Source: RZZS01 sp964491785
Lineage (GTDB): Bacteria > Pseudomonadota > Alphaproteobacteria > Micavibrionales > Micavibrionaceae
DNA length: 64,000 bases
Direction: 5' to 3'
Assembly: GCA_964491785.1 (NCBI GenBank)
Contig: CAZBGS010000002.1
Location: 340,637 to 404,636 of the forward strand
Shown here: in pieces, positions 33,497 to 42,700 of the stretch
Layout: every line of letters begins with the position of its first letter
How positions within the stretch are numbered: position 1 is the first letter of the stretch
Made by a program: the position numbers and the translations under genes
Notes under the pieces: generated by a model
What the model saw: the letters and a program-made list of their open reading frames with translations, nothing else
Database searches by the model: none
Told to the model about the DNA's origin: nothing

Positions 33497-34345
33497 ATGG
33501 ATCCAGGAAAAATAAACATCCTAGTTGCCGAAGACAATGAAGTCAGCCGCGGGTTGATGGCGGGGATCATCAGAACTCAAGGCTATAACATCCTTGAGGC
33601 TTCCGATGGCGGCGAGGCAATCCGGATTGTCCGCGAAAATCCCGTTCATGTGGCGATCATCGACCAGATGATGGAGCCTGTAGGAGGCTTCCATTTCGCC
33701 CAGTATCTGGTTGCCAATAAATACGAAGTACCGATAATCATGGTTACTGCCCATGATGTTACCGATATTTTGCTCGAAGCCGCAAAATACGGTATCGCAA
33801 GAGTTTTTCAGAAACCTGTTCCTCCGGATAAAATCATCTCCTCCATCGCTCGGATACTTGCCCAAAGGGGACTGCGACCGGCTTCTATCGCGACAGAGAT
33901 GCACGAGACGAAATTCTCTCATGCCGAACTTATGCATCGCGCCATCGAATTGGCCGCTTCCAACCGCAAATCAGGCAAGGGCGGGCCGTTTGGCGCCATA
34001 GTCGCCGATTCGCAAGGGCGTATTCTTGGAGAAGGCGCAAGCGGGATCGCCTCACGCTGCGACCCGACTGCCCACGCCGAAGTTATGGCCATCAGGCAGG
34101 CATCGGAAAAAACCGGCTCCCCGCATCTTAAGGAATGCATACTTTATTGCAGCAGCGAGCCAACAAAAATAGGCAAGGCATTGATCGCAAGTGTGGGTAT
34201 CGCCAAAGTTTACTTTGCTCTAAATCATTCTGAAATGACCCAGTTTCTCGGAGATCAAAAACCTGAAGGCAAGCCTGACTACATACGCCTATGCCATGAA
34301 GACGCCCTTGCAATGATGCATTCATGCAAGCGAGAAAAAAGCTGA
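33497..34345 (+). CDS. response-regulator receiver fused to a degenerate cytidine/guanine-deaminase fold
   Basis: A 282-residue fusion. The receiver (about 6-122) is intact: acidic pair Glu12-Asp13, phospho-acceptor Asp56 (VAIIDQMM), Thr84 and Lys106. The C-terminal domain (about 138-282) resembles guanine deaminase, with GGPFGAIVAD and HAEVMAIRQA carrying His193 and Glu195. The PCxxC zinc motif is replaced by SSEPTKIG, so both zinc cysteines are missing (Thr223 and Gly226). The deaminase is therefore probably inactive and may bind a ligand. AAGGGAA precedes the ATG. It is alone, without a visible histidine kinase. Confidence 0.85.
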   Translation: MDPGKINILVAEDNEVSRGLMAGIIRTQGYNILEASDGGEAIRIVRENPVHVAIIDQMMEPVGGFHFAQYLVANKYEVPIIMVTAHDVTDILLEAAKYGIARVFQKPVPPDKIISSIARILAQRGLRPASIATEMHETKFSHAELMHRAIELAASNRKSGKGGPFGAIVADSQGRILGEGASGIASRCDPTAHAEVMAIRQASEKTGSPHLKECILYCSSEPTKIGKALIASVGIAKVYFALNHSEMTQFLGDQKPEGKPDYIRLCHEDALAMMHSCKREKS

Positions 34346-34480
34346 TGGTTCCAGTATGATGATGGACAATAATCGCATCTCCGCTGTTCGTCATTTTGTT
34401 CCGGGCAATATTTCATTGATTTTTTGTTGCTTTTGGGCCATGCATGTTTTCAAGAGCAATACTCGAAAGGTGCGTTTTTT

Positions 34481-34879
34481 ATGTTTGTAAAAAGCATCCT
34501 TGGCGTACTCTCGCCAGTCCATATTTTCTGGACTATAATATCGCGTCGCGCAAGGTTTGCTGGAACGGACAATGCCGGTAACCGCTATTATGAAGCCCGG
34601 CCTGGAAAAGGCTTTAACGCCAGTCGGCGCTGGGTGTTGTATAAAGCTGGAACGGGGACGCCGGGAGTACCGCCTGAATGGCACGGATGGCTGCATCATC
34701 AGTCTGACGCGCCGCCATCCGGGCAGGATTCCTCCTCCCGCCGAAGCCGGGGAAAGCAAGCGGCGCCCGAGTATCAGGCCGGGACTGGAGGCATGTATCG
34801 TCCGCCGGGATCCCTCCTGGAAGGAAAGGGCCGCAGTCGTGCTACCGGGGACTATGAGGCATGGACGCCGCAGCAATAG
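34481..34879 (+). CDS. NDUFA12-like NADH:ubiquinone oxidoreductase accessory protein
   Basis: Homologue of mitochondrial complex I subunit NDUFA12 (B17.2), a typical alphaproteobacterial gene. ARFAGTDNAGNRYYEARP, RRWVLYKAG and the signature VPPEWHGWLHHQSDAPP are clear within the 132 residues. The ATG at 34481 gives the usual N-terminus; the longer ORF from 34424 lacks family support. It precedes mlaD and a DUF2155 gene, a conserved alphaproteobacterial order. Confidence 0.9.
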   Translation: MFVKSILGVLSPVHIFWTIISRRARFAGTDNAGNRYYEARPGKGFNASRRWVLYKAGTGTPGVPPEWHGWLHHQSDAPPSGQDSSSRRSRGKQAAPEYQAGTGGMYRPPGSLLEGKGRSRATGDYEAWTPQQ

Positions 34880-34911
34880 ATAGGGATATAACTTGAGAGA
34901 GACAAGAGGAC

Positions 34912-35373
34912 ATGAAGCGTAGCGTTATAGAGACTATCCTTGGGGCCGTAGTATTGTTTATCGCCGGCTTCTTTCTGGTATTCAGCTATCAGACTTCCAA
35001 TGTGGGCGCGATTGACGGCTATGATGTAACTGCGGATTTTTCCGGCATCGGCGGCCTGCGACCGGGCGATGAAGTCCAGATCAGCGGCGTCAAGATCGGA
35101 ACTGTCAAGGCGGTCAATCTTGACAATGAAACCTATCTTGCCCGTGTCACCATGAGTATTTCCCCCAGAGTAAGGCTGCCGGAAGATACCGCGGCGCTGA
35201 TCAGCTCCGAAAGCCTTCTGGGAGGGCGTTACATGTCGCTTGAGCCGGGAGCGTCGGAAGACATGCTGTCTCCGGGCGGGCGCATCCAGTATACCCAGGC
35301 GCCGCAGAATCTTGAGCAGCTTCTTGGTCAGTTCATCTTCAGCATGCAGAAAGAGGACAAATCAGCCAGGTGA
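34912..35373 (+). CDS. mlaD: MCE-family lipid transport protein MlaD
   Basis: A 153-residue periplasmic phospholipid-trafficking subunit anchored by an N-terminal helix (ILGAVVLFIAGFFLVFSY). The MCE domain shows GIGGLRPGDEVQISGVKIGTV across residues 44-65 and ESLLGGRYMSLEPG. AGAGGAC lies before the ATG. Its stop overlaps the GTG start of the DUF2155 gene. The other mla genes are not in this window, so the partner ATPase and permease must lie elsewhere. Confidence 0.94.
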   Translation: MKRSVIETILGAVVLFIAGFFLVFSYQTSNVGAIDGYDVTADFSGIGGLRPGDEVQISGVKIGTVKAVNLDNETYLARVTMSISPRVRLPEDTAALISSESLLGGRYMSLEPGASEDMLSPGGRIQYTQAPQNLEQLLGQFIFSMQKEDKSAR

Positions 35374-35870
35374 GATACCAATTAGCATTTACGGCAGCTA
35401 TGGCAGCGGTGCTTATGACGCTTTGCTCTGTCCCGGCAATAGCGGCCATGGAGGATTTTCCGATCGTCCGCCTCCAGTCGCTGGACAAGACCACGGCGAG
35501 AACCATGACCTTCGAGGCAAGAGTCGGAAGCACCATAAAATTCGGCCCTCTTTATATCAGAACACAGGCATGCCGGAAGGCTCCGCCAATGGAGCAGCCG
35601 GAATCAGCCGCGTTCCTTCAGGTCTGGGAAGTCGATCTGAAAACCGAGGAACCTCAATGGGTTTTTTCCGGCTGGATGTTTGCTTCTTCTCCCGCATTGT
35701 CTCCCATGGATCATCCGGTTTATGACGTCTGGGTTATCGACTGCATAGCCGAAGATCCTCCGGTTCCGCCGTCAGAAATCGCGCCTGAACCTGAGGCTGA
35801 TCAGGATGAACCGGAAGTGGTAGAGGACGTGGTCGACAGCGAAGCGGAAGCATTGCCCGAACCCGAATAG
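35370..35870 (+). CDS. DUF2155 domain-containing secreted protein
   Basis: A 166-residue exported protein with a signal peptide (LAFTAAMAAVLMTLCSVPAIA). The DUF2155 core has TFEARVGSTIKFGPLYIRTQACRKAPPMEQPE, split over residues 48-78, then VFSGWMFASSPALSPMDHPVYDVWVIDC. The C-terminus is an acidic Glu/Pro-rich tail. The GTG start overlaps the mlaD stop, making co-translation likely. The family is typical of alphaproteobacteria and has no assigned activity. Confidence 0.88.
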   Translation: MRYQLAFTAAMAAVLMTLCSVPAIAAMEDFPIVRLQSLDKTTARTMTFEARVGSTIKFGPLYIRTQACRKAPPMEQPESAAFLQVWEVDLKTEEPQWVFSGWMFASSPALSPMDHPVYDVWVIDCIAEDPPVPPSEIAPEPEADQDEPEVVEDVVDSEAEALPEPE

Positions 35871-35907
35871 CTGTATTCACTTCTGAAAAATGCTATATAA
35901 TTTCTCC

Positions 35908-36969
35908 ATGATTACCGAGCTTAATGAACGTTCACGGCACATATTAAGGCTGATAGTCGAAAGCTATCTGGAAAGCGGGGAGCCCGTAGGTTCGAGAACC
36001 CTATCCAGACTACCCGGCATAAAGCTTTCGCCAACCTCTATTCGTAACGTCATGCAAGATCTTGAGGAGAGCGGCCTGCTTCAGGCACCGCATACCTCGG
36101 CCGGTAGAATGCCGACGCAAAACGGCCTGCGTTTTTACGTCGACGGACTGATGAGCCTTGGCAGTCTGAGCAATGACGAGAGACAGCGAATTGAAGCCGA
36201 ATGCATCGCGGCAGGACGCAACATCACCGAAATCCTTGATCATGCCAGCCTTCTGCTATCGGGCCTGTCTTCCTGCGCCTCTCTTGTAGTCGCCCCTAAA
36301 AGCGAGAAGCCTGTGCGCAATATCAGCTTTGTCAGCCTTAAGGGCGGCAGGATACTGGTGGTTCTAGTGACAGAGGACGGACTTGTCGAGAACAGGATAA
36401 TGGAAACAGGGATTGAGATCCCGGATCAGATCCTGCAAACCGCCGCAAATTACCTTACCGAAAAACTGCAGGGAAAAACCTTGAAGGACGCGAGACTTAC
36501 CATTCTTGATGAGATCTCCATGCATCGCACCCAGCTTGACGCTATTGCGGAAGAACTTGTACGTCGCGGCCTCGAGCTTCAGTTTCCCCGGAGCAGCAAG
36601 GGCCATATCATAATTCGCGGAACCTCGAAACTGCTTGAAGACATCAGGGCGATCCAGGAGCTGGAACAGGCAAGGAACTTGCTGGAAACTCTGGAAAATG
36701 AAGAAACCATGCTTCAACTTCTCGATTCAACGATGCATGCTGAAGGGGTGCAGGTATTTATCGGCACAGAGAACCGTATTTTCCGCTATTCGGGATGTTC
36801 GATGATCATTTCATCGGTTATTCAGTACGACAGTACAGCAGACGGAACACACGGGGAAAAGGTTTTGGGCGCTATAGGAGTAATCGGGCCTACCAGAATA
36901 AATTATGGACGTATCGTCCCGATGGTGGATTATACTTCCAGGGCGATTGGCAGACTTCTTGGCGGTTAG
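35908..36969 (+). CDS. hrcA: heat-inducible transcription repressor HrcA
   Basis: Represses chaperone genes through CIRCE and is kept active by GroEL. The 354-residue protein has an N-terminal winged helix (ITELNERSRHILRLIVESYLESGEPVGSRTLSR) read across residues 2-35, LSPTSIRNVMQDLEESGLL, and a C-terminal effector domain with VIGPTRINYGRIVPMVDY. A CIRCE site lies at 20373-20399 in this window. grpE follows two genes later. ATG 35908 gives the family N-terminus; an upstream ATG at 35890 is possible. Confidence 0.96.
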   Translation: MITELNERSRHILRLIVESYLESGEPVGSRTLSRLPGIKLSPTSIRNVMQDLEESGLLQAPHTSAGRMPTQNGLRFYVDGLMSLGSLSNDERQRIEAECIAAGRNITEILDHASLLLSGLSSCASLVVAPKSEKPVRNISFVSLKGGRILVVLVTEDGLVENRIMETGIEIPDQILQTAANYLTEKLQGKTLKDARLTILDEISMHRTQLDAIAEELVRRGLELQFPRSSKGHIIIRGTSKLLEDIRAIQELEQARNLLETLENEETMLQLLDSTMHAEGVQVFIGTENRIFRYSGCSMIISSVIQYDSTADGTHGEKVLGAIGVIGPTRINYGRIVPMVDYTSRAIGRLLGG

Positions 36970-36976
36970 GGCGGAA

Positions 36977-38062
36977 ATGAAAGGCAATATCCGGATGTAT
37001 GACAAAAAGATTATCTCGGGAATGATGATGGTGCTGATTGCAGTCCTCGCCTTTGCCGACAGAGCCGATGCCAGTGACACATACCGTCGTCGCAAGCTTG
37101 CCACCCAGCCGAACAATCCGGAGTGGCAAGGAAAACTGGAAAATCAGTTCTATCGCCAGAACGCGCCCAACGCCGCCGACAGGTTTAACGGCAATTTCGC
37201 CTACGGGCGCGATTACAGTCCGGGAAGCCCGGATATCCAGACCCATCCCGGCTATGCCAAGGAGAGCTTGAGGACGCCCGACTGGATGAAAAAACACGAC
37301 GGCAAATGGGTATCCCTGCCGACAAGGGTGTCCTTGCTTCGCGATCCATCGGATCCGCAAAACAGCGTTATCCTGAAGCTCGAATCTGAAGATCTGTTGC
37401 AGACCTGCGCCCGTCCCGGCGATATCGAATATGAACGTGAGGTCAATGATAGAATATATCTCGATATCACTGTCCTTGGCTTTGCCATGGATCAGTCCGC
37501 CGGAAATGTTCCCGGCTGCAAGCCGGGCCAATACCGCCCATCCGCTATGATCCCTCTATCGAGACAGGAACTGGCCTCTATCAGGCAGATACGGTTTCGC
37601 ACCTTTTATCAGATCGATTATTACAATGTCGTAATCGAGGATAACTATCTGGCTATCCGGCCGGTATCCGGGGCGGAAGCCATCGTCATGCCGCTTCAGG
37701 ATCCCCGTTTCGACGATCCGCTGGGCCACTGGTTCTATCCCGAAAACACAGTTCTGCTTTATATGGGCAGCATTCCGGCGAATATGGATGTAAGACAGGA
37801 AATTGATCGTTTTGCATACAGCAGGGGCTTGACACCGCTCTCGCAAATTGACAAATCCTTCAGGCCAGGAGTTCGCGAACAGAACCTTTACTATTTCGTC
37901 GATCCCACCGGCAGATTACCTCTTCTCATCAATGAGAACGAAGGGAAAGCGCTGGAGGTAGGTTCGCTGGTATCACAAAGGACTGTTCGCAATGTCTCGG
38001 GGGAGAAAAAAATTCCGGTCGAACATGCTATTTTTGCGAGAATGCCTGGCTATTACGAATAA
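36977..38062 (+). CDS. secreted protein of unknown function between hrcA and grpE
   Basis: A 361-residue exported protein with a signal peptide ending near SDTY (hydrophobic IISGMMMVLIAVLAFADRADA). The mature protein is rich in aromatic and charged residues, with recurring short motifs such as DPTGRLPLLINENEGK and RFDDPLGHWFYPENT. GGCGGAA precedes the ATG at 36977. I do not recognise the family. Its place between two heat-shock genes suggests transcription from the hrcA promoter; whether it works in protein folding is unknown. Confidence 0.7.
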   Translation: MKGNIRMYDKKIISGMMMVLIAVLAFADRADASDTYRRRKLATQPNNPEWQGKLENQFYRQNAPNAADRFNGNFAYGRDYSPGSPDIQTHPGYAKESLRTPDWMKKHDGKWVSLPTRVSLLRDPSDPQNSVILKLESEDLLQTCARPGDIEYEREVNDRIYLDITVLGFAMDQSAGNVPGCKPGQYRPSAMIPLSRQELASIRQIRFRTFYQIDYYNVVIEDNYLAIRPVSGAEAIVMPLQDPRFDDPLGHWFYPENTVLLYMGSIPANMDVRQEIDRFAYSRGLTPLSQIDKSFRPGVREQNLYYFVDPTGRLPLLINENEGKALEVGSLVSQRTVRNVSGEKKIPVEHAIFARMPGYYE

Positions 38063-38071
38063 AGGGAATAA

Positions 38072-38740
38072 ATGAAAAACTCTACCAGGAAAAAGGAAGA
38101 GATGAGCGAAGAACAAAACGGCCAGAATGGCGATTGGGAAGAAAACTCTGGCGATTCCTGCCAGGATCAGGAGCCTGATCAGGCACAGGCGGAGACAACC
38201 GGGAACATGGCCCTGAAAGAAGCGCAGGCGAAAATTGCGGCTCTTCAAAATGAACTGGATGCCGCAAAGGACATGTCGCTCAGGGCTCTTGCCGAAGCGG
38301 ACAATATCCGCAAGCGGGCAATACGTGAACGCGACGATGCTAAAAAATACGCTGTCGCCGGCTTTGCCCGCGATCTCCTCGGTGTCGCCGACAGCTTCCG
38401 CCGGGCGATAGAATCCATCCCTGAAGACTTAAGAAACGGAAACGAACAATTAGCTAATCTGGTGACAGGCATCGAGGCCGTTGAAAAAAATATGTCAGGT
38501 GTTTTTGAAAGGCATGGCATTCACAGGCTTGAACCTATGGATGAACCGTTTAATCCCAACTTTCATGAGGTAATGTTCGAGGCCCCTGTACCTGGCAAGC
38601 CCTCCGGCATGATTATCCAGCTTATCGAGCCGGGCTATCTCCTGCATGATCGTTTGCTTCGCCCCGCCCGGGTCGGGGTTGCCAAAGGCGACGACAGCAC
38701 CTCTAACGAGCCAGGATCAAAGATAGACACGCAGGCATGA
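38072..38740 (+). CDS. grpE: nucleotide exchange factor GrpE
   Basis: Releases ADP from DnaK. A Glu/Gln-rich N-terminus is followed by a long coiled coil (about 48-105, LQNELDAAKDMSLRALAEADNIRKRA in two halves) and the beta-wing domain with GIHRLEPMDEPFNPNFHEVMFEAPV read over residues 148-172, and LLHDRLLRPARVGVAKG. The length of 222 residues is normal. Starts at 38072 and 38102 both have ribosome sites. dnaK is not in this window. Confidence 0.95.
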   Translation: MKNSTRKKEEMSEEQNGQNGDWEENSGDSCQDQEPDQAQAETTGNMALKEAQAKIAALQNELDAAKDMSLRALAEADNIRKRAIRERDDAKKYAVAGFARDLLGVADSFRRAIESIPEDLRNGNEQLANLVTGIEAVEKNMSGVFERHGIHRLEPMDEPFNPNFHEVMFEAPVPGKPSGMIIQLIEPGYLLHDRLLRPARVGVAKGDDSTSNEPGSKIDTQA

Positions 38741-38778
38741 TATCCCCGGCATTTCAGGCATCTAATAGTTGAGTTAAA

Positions 38779-38829
38779 GGCCGTTTACCCGGCAGGTAAA
38801 GCGGCCCGGCTGTTATACACTGTTTTTTT
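38779..38829 (+). terminator. possible terminator after grpE
   Basis: GGCCGTTTACC pairs with GGTAAAGCGGCC with one bulge and a five-base loop; a run of seven T residues lies about 16 bases further. The spacing is longer than ideal, so this is a weak call. The rest of the gap to 38975 is AT-rich with one small AATCAG/CTGATT hairpin. Confidence 0.35.
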
Positions 38830-38975
38830 AAAAAATAAAAAATCAGAAACTGGCTGATTTCTGCGAAACATTGGATTTTGGTGCATACATAGGCATGCAG
38901 CAAAGTCTAATATTTATTTTTTTTAAAAGTTTCTAATATAAAATCTTAGGTATATGACCTAAAGCATGGGAAGAA

Positions 38976-39434
38976 ATGGCCAGGGCGCCTGAACGTATTA
39001 TTTTTGTGGACGGTGATGAGAATACCAGACTTTTCGTCAAGCTCGTTTACGAGAAGCTTGAGGAAAAAAATGAAAAACTGGTCATGGTCACCTGCTCCAG
39101 CGGCGAAGAGATGCTCTTGCGTTTGCGGATTATCGCTCCGGATCTCGTTATCATAGGCCAGAAGCTCGACGGCATGGACGGACTTGATACGATCAGAGCG
39201 ATGCGCGACCTGCCGGAAGGAAAAGATATCCCGGTAATCTTCCTGACGGATAAAAGCAATCTTTCCATGATTCATGACTACCGGCGGATCGGCGTCGAGG
39301 GAATCATTTATAAGCCTCTGGAGGCCAGCTTCCTGCCCGAACTGATATCCGGGATATGGAACAGCCTTCAGGGCAATTCATGCATGGAAAGACGCGAACC
39401 CGCGGAAGAGAAAAGCTGTTCTACGTCCATCTGA
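38976..39434 (+). CDS. single-domain receiver lacking the phospho-acceptor aspartate
   Basis: A 152-residue stand-alone receiver-type protein. The acidic pocket is present (FVDGDENTR), as are the conserved Thr (FLTDKSN) and Lys (YKPLE). The expected aspartate in the PDLVII-x motif is glycine (Gly61, IIGQKLDGMDG), so normal phosphorylation is not expected. A C-terminal extension with several cysteines follows. It may act by protein interaction only. No kinase gene is nearby. Confidence 0.82.
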   Translation: MARAPERIIFVDGDENTRLFVKLVYEKLEEKNEKLVMVTCSSGEEMLLRLRIIAPDLVIIGQKLDGMDGLDTIRAMRDLPEGKDIPVIFLTDKSNLSMIHDYRRIGVEGIIYKPLEASFLPELISGIWNSLQGNSCMERREPAEEKSCSTSI

Positions 39435-39491
39435 CTCTTAGATCTTGCGCAGCATATAAAAAATCCCTTATAACAGCCCTATCTATAAGGC

Positions 39492-39568
39492 CGGGGTGTA
39501 GCTCAGTTTGGTAGAGCGCTGTGTTCGGGACGCAGAGGCCGGAGGTTCAAATCCTCTCACCCCGACCA
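39492..39568 (+). tRNA. tRNA-Pro (anticodon CGG)
   Basis: A complete cloverleaf: acceptor stem CGGGGTG/CACCCCG, D arm with AGCTCAGTTTGGTAGAGC, anticodon stem CTGTG/CGCAG with loop TTCGGGA (CGG), T arm with GGTTCAAATCC, and an encoded CCA end. The 77-base length is normal. Confidence 0.95.
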
Positions 39569-39763
39569 TCCTTTGGAAACACAGGATTTCATAGCATTTT
39601 ATTCAATTATGCATGAAATAAATATTTTCTTTCTTGAAAACTGTTTGAAAAAGTTACCTTTTTTTAAAACTCCTGCCATAAACTGGAAACTGAAGTAATG
39701 GCGCTTGACGCCATGGCTCGTCGCATAACGGGAATAAAAACGAATTGAAGGGATTGGGGAAAG

Positions 39764-42700
39764 ATGGCGAGGACACCGGCAGAAATCAATAGCGGGCAGG
39801 CGGGAGCTTCCAGCGCGAATATTAAAACCTTTACTGCGGATGGCCCGGTTCCGGTTCCGGATATCAGTTACATAAGCAGTTCCGAAATGATCCGTGACGG
39901 GCAGGATCTGATCCTGTCCACCCCTGAAGGCACGGTAATAATTGAAAATTACTTCATTGCCGAACCGGCGCCTGTGATCCTTTCGCCGCAAGGAGCGGTT
40001 CTGACACCTGATCTCGTCAATTCTTTCGTCAAAAGCGAGGCGGTATACGCCCAGAAAGCCAGTATCACCGATGCCAGTCCCATAGGCTCGGTTCAGGAGG
40101 TTGATGGCGAGGCGACTGTTACCCGCACCGACGGCTCCGTCGAGACCGTCCGCATCGGCACGCCGATCTTCCAGGGTGATATTATCGAGACCGCAGCAGA
40201 GGGCGCGGTCAACATCGTGTTTATCGACGAAACCAGTTTCGCGGTATCCGACAATGCTAAACTTGCAATCGACGAATATGTTTTCGACCCGGTATCCGAA
40301 AGCGGCCAGACAAACTTTTCCGTGCTTCGCGGCGTATTCGTATTCACCAGCGGCCTGATTGGCAGAGCTGATCCGGACGACGTTGAAATCAGCACTCCTT
40401 TAGGATCCATCGGGATACGAGGAACCATGATCGCCGGTAACGTGGATACCGGGGAATTTACCGTGATCGAAGGCGCAATCGTGCTTCGCACCCACGGCGG
40501 CCATGAATTCTCGCTGGCCGATCAGTTCGCCACCGCCAAATTCGATATCAGTTCGGGAGGAATTATCCCTCTTGGCCAGATCAGCGCCAGCGACCTCGGC
40601 AGCAAATTCGGCTCGATCTCCAGAGTTTCTCCCGGTTTTTTCAATTCCATCGGCAAGGCGAACAGCAGTTCTGGCGAAGACAGCCATGGCGGCGAAAAGG
40701 ATGCTTCTGGTGAGAATTCCGGTGAAGATGCCGGCGGCAACGAAGCAAAGGCCGCCGACGATGCCCCGGCTTCCGATCAGAAAGCCGCGGAAACCGCTGT
40801 ACAAACGGCGAATGAAGCACCCGCGGCCACGGAGACCGCGACGATAACCGTACCGCAACCCGCCACAACGACTTTTACAACATCTACGGCGACGACTACC
40901 GACTTGTCGGCGTCTTTGACAACCGTGACGACCGCATCGGCGGATAGTTCGCTTTCGACAACCTCTTCAACTGGCACTACCACTGCTTCCTCCGGCCAGA
41001 CAACGCAGCCGGAACCGTCAACCACCACCACGGTAACCAATACTGCTCCGCCTCCCCTCTCCTTTGCGCTTGTCTCCTACGGGATCGACAACGCGCCGCA
41101 ATGGGGCGATCTGGTGGCCAGGATCAAGGTGACCAACCCGGATTATTATTCTAACGTATCCTTTAGCCTGATTAACGCCAACCAGATGTTCGAACTGGTT
41201 CAGGTGGACGGGACGACGGCGGTTGTTCGCTATATCGGCAGCGGCCTCACGCAATTGACGGTTGGATCGTCTTACTCGTTCGGTATTTCCGGCCAGTCTC
41301 TTGCGACCGGAAAAACTGCCGGGCTGAGCTTTTCAGTGGCGGTCAGCGATTTGGACGGCATTTCCGGCCCTAATGCCCTTGACCTCGCAGGAGGATCGCG
41401 TCCGGGAGTTATGGCGCTGAATTTGAACGGCATCAGTCTTCAGGATATCACTGTTTCATCTCTTGGCGACCGGGATGGCGATGGTTTGCCGGAATTCGGC
41501 GTCTTTGGTTACGGAGTTGACGGCAAGCTGAATTCGTGGTTTTTCGAGGGCCCAAGCCAGAACGGTGTTCATGTAGTTGGCGGAACCGGCGATTTCTTTA
41601 AGATGCAGGTCGCAAACGTAGGCGATATCGACGGCGACGGCAAGGATGAATACATTCTTGGCGCGCCCGGCTTCGATTATGGAGCAAGCACCGACTCCGG
41701 AAGGCTGGTTATAAACGGCGCTCCCGGCGGCGATATGGTTATATACGGGGATGTATCCGGCGAGCGGTACGGTATCAGCGTAACCTCTCTTGGGGATATT
41801 AACAAAGACGGCTATGCCGACTTTGCCTATTCTGCTCCCGGAGAGCCGAGCGTCTATATCCGCTACGGAGCAGATACGCAAGCCAAGCTTCTTGATGGTG
41901 CTTATATGAAGACCATAGCTGGCGTTACCCCGAACTTTGGAGCATCGATCAGTACGGCAGGTTATTTCAATAACGACGAAACGCCTGACATAGTTATCGG
42001 TTCTCCAGACGAGTACAAAATTTATATTTACTCTACGGATAATACCTCGATCCCGATAAGGACAATTTCCGGTGCCGGAATTGGCACCGGCGATTACAAG
42101 TTTGGCCATACCGTCCTTGGCGGGTTCGACTTTAACGGCGATGGCAGGGACGACGTAATTGCTGCTGGCGGCGGCAACGCATATGTCATCTACGGGGGCT
42201 ATAACATAACCAGTGTTACAGCTTTGAGCGGAACCAATGGCTTTAAAATTGTCGGCGATAGCGGCCAGATAGTCGGGGGTTCTGTGGCTGGCGATTTCAA
42301 CGGTGACGGCCATGACGACATCGTTTTGATCACAACCAGCCTGAGCTCCGACAATGTATATGTTAATGATATTTTTGTCCTTTACGGCGGGAAGGCATAC
42401 GGATCGTCGGTGAATATCAGCAGCTTTGGCGAAGAACAGGCGAATTCCAGCCAGTTCGCCTTCCACATCGTCTGGGACGGTGCCAACATCAACGGCCGCA
42501 ACATCAAGGTTTCCAGTGCCGGGGATCTGAACGGCGACGGCTTCGACGATATCCTGATTGCCTCCGCTGATACCGATCAGGCTTTTGTCGTCTTCGGCAG
42601 GCCCTCATTCGGTTCGCTGGGCACGACGAATCCGGATATGCACGCCGTAGGCTATAACCACAGCGATCCATTCCTGACGATTATTCCATCGAGCAACGAC

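Noticed and set aside
34391..34876. 161-residue minus-strand ORF opposite the NDUFA12-like gene
   Set aside because: Antisense shadow; the plus-strand frame carries the NDUFA12 signature.
40140..40220. LapG-type cleavage site in the FecR/propeller protein
   Set aside because: A TAAEG sequence near residue 145 looks similar to TAAG but lies in the FecR-like domain where such residues are common; not enough to call a site.
41456..42466. 336-residue ORF opposite the FecR/propeller gene
   Set aside because: Produced by the repetitive propeller codons on the other strand; no ribosome site or domain.
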